Below are positions 20,634-22,671 of a stretch of 22,671 nt of DNA, piece after piece. Origin of the DNA: a virus; the IMG/VR virus record IMGVR_UViG_3300008117_003517, positions 1 through 22,671 of that record. One strand, 5' to 3'. A model generated the notes under the pieces. The model was not told the origin of the DNA. It did not search any database and saw nothing but the letters and a program-made list of their open reading frames with translations. Each line of letters begins with the position of its first letter. Within the stretch, counting starts at the first letter, position 1. A program made the translations under genes and the position numbers.

Positions 20634-21029
20634 TTGACAATGCATTTAGAAGGTCCGTGGCTTTCAACCACAGGCAAGAAAAAAGGTAAACAAAAATTCG
20701 CTTCGGCTGCACATGCTAGAAAGGCTAGAGAATTGGACGAGTCTTGGAAAGAACTACAAAAGAAATGGGCTGTTGAAGCTGAGGACAAGAAACGTCGTCG
20801 TGGTCTAGCGGCAGAGTCTTTGAGCAAATCATATTCGTTGAAGATTCCCGAAGGACGAAATACCACTGCACATATCAAAAGTGTAGATACCGGCGGTAAT
20901 GCTGTGTTGAAAGCCAGTCCAATCTACACAGGAACCAAAGTCAAAGGCATTGCTACAATGCACAAGAGCAACGCCGTACCTGTGTTCAGTGACGAAGAAG
21001 CACAAGATATTTCCAAAATGCGCCGTTAA
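20634..21029 (+). CDS. Basic phage protein of unknown function
   Basis: 131 aa with a TTG start at 20634. GGAGG (20623-20627) is six nt upstream of the TTG but twelve from the ATG at 20640, which favours TTG. The N-terminal half is Lys/Arg/Ala-rich and helical (TTGKKKGKQKFASAAHARKA, then WKELQKKWAVEAEDKKRR). The C-terminal half carries NAVLKASPIYTGTKVKGIATMHKSNAVPVFSDEEAQDISKMRR in parts, a motif set I remember from many unrelated phages as an uncharacterised conserved protein. Its basic charge suggests nucleic-acid binding, not shown. Early promoter at 20572. Confidence 0.85.
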   Translation: MTMHLEGPWLSTTGKKKGKQKFASAAHARKARELDESWKELQKKWAVEAEDKKRRRGLAAESLSKSYSLKIPEGRNTTAHIKSVDTGGNAVLKASPIYTGTKVKGIATMHKSNAVPVFSDEEAQDISKMRR

Positions 21030-21030
21030 T

Positions 21031-21048
21031 TAGGTATTTACAAACCTA
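21031..21048. promoter_or_regulatory. Inverted repeat overlapping the -35 of the next promoter
   Basis: TAGGT and ACCTA (21031-21035, 21044-21048) flank an 8-nt centre and overlap the -35 at 21037. With the following TTTGTT it could be a weak terminator for the preceding gene, or an operator. Confidence 0.35.
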
Positions 21049-21065
21049 TTTGTTCATGTTATGAT
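21037..21065 (+). promoter_or_regulatory. Sigma70-type promoter for the structured leader
   Basis: TTTACA (21037-21042), a 17-nt spacer and TATGAT (21060-21065). The start site would be near 21072, exactly where the first hairpin of the folded region begins. Confidence 0.65.
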
Positions 21066-21071
21066 ATATAT

Positions 21072-21307
21072 TACTACGTTTCGCAAAGAAACTGAGATAG
21101 TAGATCCAAAGTATGTCAAAAGCTGAAACGGATCCGCGGGTCTTGGCCAATGAGAAACCCGTATTTTCGGGATGCCAAGGGTCGCCAAAGGTACCACAAG
21201 TTATGAGCTGTGGTGGCTAATGGAGACAACTACACGAAAGTAGGGTTCTTTCAGAGCCTCGTGAAGTTAACTCCCTTTATGTAATGTAATCTGTATTTTG
21301 GATTACA
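21072..21307 (+). ncRNA. Highly structured leader RNA upstream of the SleB-type gene
   Basis: Five hairpins lie in series. H1: TACTA/TAGTA with inner GTTTC/GAAAC (21072-21102). H2: CTTGGC/GCCAAG with inner CCCG/CGGG (21142-21179). H3: GCC/GGC plus ACCACA/TGTGGT (21184-21217). H4: GGAG/CTCC, AACT/AGTT, CACGA/TCGTG and GGTTC/GAGCC (21222-21274), 18 pairs in 53 nt. H5: TGTAATC/GATTACA (21285-21307). A promoter lies just upstream and a strong ribosome site (AAAGGAGGA) just after. No terminator separates it from the gene at 21327, so it may be a long 5' UTR (riboswitch-like or translational control) or a processed small RNA. I match it to no known family. Confidence 0.65.
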
Positions 21308-21326
21308 CCAAGTCAAAGGAGGACTT

Positions 21327-21872
21327 ATGGAAAAATTTATTAGATTTACCACCTATGTTATAGGTTTGATTGTAGTATGCCTATTGGTGCAGAATGTGAC
21401 TTTTGCCAAAATGGAAAAGCTACGTGAGGGTCAGATGTTATCATCGCCCGATATTGTGTCAATCAAGACTAGAGAACGACAACTAGAATGCCTAGCGATG
21501 AATATCTATCGCGAAGCAGGACACGAAAATTTTGAAGGCAAAGTAGCAGTAGCGCAGGTCACCATGAACAGGGCGTCTCATCCCTCGTTCCCAAAAGATG
21601 TCTGTGCAGTTGTTTTTCAAAAGTCAGTAGTGATAGACAGAGTCATTTGCCAATTCTCATGGTACTGTGATACTGCTCACAAATCCAGACCTATTAATCA
21701 GAGCGCATACAATGAAAGTATGGCAGTAGCCAAAAAGGTATTATTGGAAGGTTTCCGACTTGACGTAATGAAAGAAGCATTGTATTATCATGCAAACTAT
21801 GTCAACCCTCGCTGGAACTTAGAAAAAATTGGATCAATCGGTAATCATATCTTTTACAAAGGAAAGAACTAA
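21327..21872 (+). CDS. Membrane-anchored cell-wall hydrolase (SleB/CwlJ type)
   Basis: 181 aa. Residues 6-27 (RFTTYVIGLIVVCLLVQNVTFA in parts) form an N-terminal signal-anchor or signal peptide. The domain from about 52 to 181 has the Hydrolase_2 features: CLAMNIYREAGHENFEGKVAV (candidate catalytic Glu63), NRASHPSFPKDVCAVVFQ, CQFSW, and a C-terminal YYHANYVNPRW with GNHIFYK. It should cut peptidoglycan from the periplasm, so it is probably the endolysin or a lysis accessory; a releasable anchor would make it SAR-like. The start has an excellent AAAGGAGGA site after a long folded leader. A holin-like gene follows by 1 nt. Confidence 0.88.
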   Translation: MEKFIRFTTYVIGLIVVCLLVQNVTFAKMEKLREGQMLSSPDIVSIKTRERQLECLAMNIYREAGHENFEGKVAVAQVTMNRASHPSFPKDVCAVVFQKSVVIDRVICQFSWYCDTAHKSRPINQSAYNESMAVAKKVLLEGFRLDVMKEALYYHANYVNPRWNLEKIGSIGNHIFYKGKN

Positions 21873-21873
21873 A

Positions 21874-22209
21874 ATGGTAGACTTTAACAAATTTAATCCA
21901 TTACCCCATTTTGAAAATCTTCAGGAATTCAAAACCTGGGCCACTGCCAAAGTCAGCCATATTTCAGCAGAGACATTTGGTTGGCTAGCAGCCATTGTGC
22001 TACACGCTGCCACTGTTCCTAGTCTGTTCGCTGTAATGGGCGGCCTAACTGACAAGATGCCCGCAGTGGATCTTGTGCTCCTATGTTGGGGAGGCTTAAC
22101 CTTGTTGTTCGTCAAGGCCGCAGTGCAAAAAGACATGCTCAATGTGGTCACTATTGGATTGGGATTTATTGTCCAAGCAGTAATGATGGCTCTAATCTTT
22201 TTTAAGTAA
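21874..22209 (+). CDS. Three-span membrane protein, holin candidate
   Basis: 111 aa from ATG 21874; a TTG or ATG further upstream would lie inside the hydrolase gene. There are three hydrophobic segments: about 34-56 (TFGWLAAIVLHAATVPSLFAV), 65-85 (VDLVLLCWGGLTLLFVKAAV) and 88-111 (MLNVVTIGLGFIVQAVMMAL). The N-terminal 30 residues are polar. Three spans and a position directly after the hydrolase fit a class I holin, though the tail is not markedly basic. AAAGGAAAG precedes the start. Probably co-transcribed with the hydrolase from the promoter at 21037. Confidence 0.8.
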   Translation: MVDFNKFNPLPHFENLQEFKTWATAKVSHISAETFGWLAAIVLHAATVPSLFAVMGGLTDKMPAVDLVLLCWGGLTLLFVKAAVQKDMLNVVTIGLGFIVQAVMMALIFFK

Positions 22210-22226
22210 ATTGGTAAAACATCGAG

Positions 22227-22255
22227 TTGACTTTGAGTACACTCGGTGCTATACT
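22227..22255 (+). promoter_or_regulatory. Early sigma70-type promoter for the lipoprotein gene
   Basis: TTGACT (22227-22232), a 17-nt spacer, TATACT (22250-22255), with TG one base before the -10 and AGTA after. It closely matches the promoter at 20572. Confidence 0.82.
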
Positions 22256-22289
22256 AGTATTATCGTTAACACACACAGAAAGGTACACG

Positions 22290-22671
22290 ATGAAAAAGGC
22301 AATTCTAGTTGGTCTAATGGCAGTAGCTATTACTGGTTGTTCTTCGATGAAGAGCATTGAAGAACGCAAGAACTATGCACAGCCAGATTGGTATCAAGAA
22401 TGTCAACAGGCAGGTGTCAAAGGTTGGTTCTGGTGGAAGAAAGAGTTTGCCTATGCCTGCGGTGGCGGCGAAAGCATTCACGCACAAGCAGCTGAAGAAC
22501 AGATGTATGCTATTGCAATGAATAATTTTGCAAAACGCATCAATTCAGAAGTCAACAGCGAAACCAAGATTGATTTTGTCAATGACAAAAAGTCTACAAA
22601 GACATCGATCTCTTATGTGGTAAAGAATACTACTATTCGCGAACACCTAAAAACTGAGACTGCACATTTTA
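22290..22671 (+). CDS. Lipoprotein, LPP20-like (3' end outside the window)
   Basis: At least 127 codons, open at the window edge. Residues 1-17 are a lipoprotein signal: KK, an apolar core (AILVGLMAVAI) and a lipobox ending TGC with Cys17 as the lipidated residue. After the Cys comes a charged linker, then DWYQECQQAGVKGWFWWKK, a GGG turn, and a helical part (AEEQMYAIAMNNFAKRINSE) followed by a strand region (TKTSISYVVKNTTIREHL). The helix-strand layout recalls LPP20-type lipoproteins of bacteria. Preceded by an early promoter and GAAAGG. A phage lipoprotein expressed early could act at the envelope, for example in superinfection exclusion; this is inference. Confidence 0.85.
   Translation, partial: MKKAILVGLMAVAITGCSSMKSIEERKNYAQPDWYQECQQAGVKGWFWWKKEFAYACGGGESIHAQAAEEQMYAIAMNNFAKRINSEVNSETKIDFVNDKKSTKTSISYVVKNTTIREHLKTETAHF

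Noticed and set aside
21233-21246. CACGAAAGTAGGG resembles the GGAAGUAGG core of glutamine riboswitches
   Set aside because: The partner elements of that riboswitch (conserved flanking helices and the GAAGGAACGC end) are not found, and this segment is better explained by the 18-pair hairpin H4.
1-22671. CRISPR arrays, insertion sequences, integrase or attachment sites
   Set aside because: No regularly spaced repeats, transposase, integrase or terminal inverted repeats were seen; the only long direct repeat is the 28-nt terminator pair.

Overview
The window reads as part of the genome of a tailed, T4-like (myovirus-type) bacteriophage. It shows class I ribonucleotide reductase with glutaredoxin, a PAAR spike-tip protein, a beta-helix tail spike or fibre, a Cas4/RecB-like exonuclease, a NUMOD protein, a lysis-type pair and many small uncharacterised genes. 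All genes lie on the + strand, tightly packed, often with ATGA or TAATG overlaps. Two promoter classes recur. One is a T4-late-like box, (G/A)ATAAATA(C). The other is a host sigma70-like early promoter, TTGAC(A/T)-17-TATACT, often with a TG before the -10. The composition is AT-rich. The host is not named by the sequence, but the phage carries a circularly permuted (two-piece) tmRNA, a gene form known from alphaproteobacteria, cyanobacteria and some betaproteobacteria. An aquatic host from one of those groups is therefore plausible.

Layout. 1-3.1 kb: a small coiled-coil membrane protein, then likely virion or prohead-associated genes under late-type promoters. 3.1-3.9 kb: an early PD-(D/E)XK exonuclease with an operator-like palindrome over its promoter. 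3.9-5.9 kb: a late tail spike or fibre and a small conserved-looking partner. 5.9-9.7 kb: nrdA, nrdB and glutaredoxin for dNTP supply. 9.7-12.3 kb: an Sm-like barrel candidate, an unknown gene, a PAAR-amidase fusion, a DUF454/YbaN membrane protein, an unknown gene and a cold-shock protein. 12.26-12.65 kb: the permuted tmRNA, whose intervening segment is almost exactly filled by a 22-codon hydrophobic ORF. 12.66-14.8 kb: a module (possible small RNA, AAA+ ATPase, NUMOD protein, unknown gene) flanked by two identical 28-nt terminator copies. 14.9-15.8 kb: a Gly/Thr-rich surface-type protein with a DUF4214-like C-terminus. 15.9-20.1 kb: accessory metabolism, comprising a nitrilase-family amidase, a mycobacterial-type AhpC, a radical SAM protein, an Fe(II)/2OG-type oxygenase and AhpD. 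20.1-22.7 kb: an SGNH hydrolase, a basic conserved-looking protein, a roughly 240-nt highly structured RNA leader, a membrane-anchored SleB-type hydrolase, a three-helix holin-like protein and the start of a lipoprotein gene.

Most notable: (1) a phage-borne two-piece tmRNA with a long (about 28 aa) degradation tag and a mini-membrane-protein gene inside its intervening sequence; (2) a strongly folded leader RNA before the hydrolase gene; (3) a phage AhpC/AhpD pair with complete catalytic residues, split by an AT-richer radical SAM plus oxygenase cassette; (4) promoters placed inside terminator hairpins so that only incoming transcripts should be terminated.
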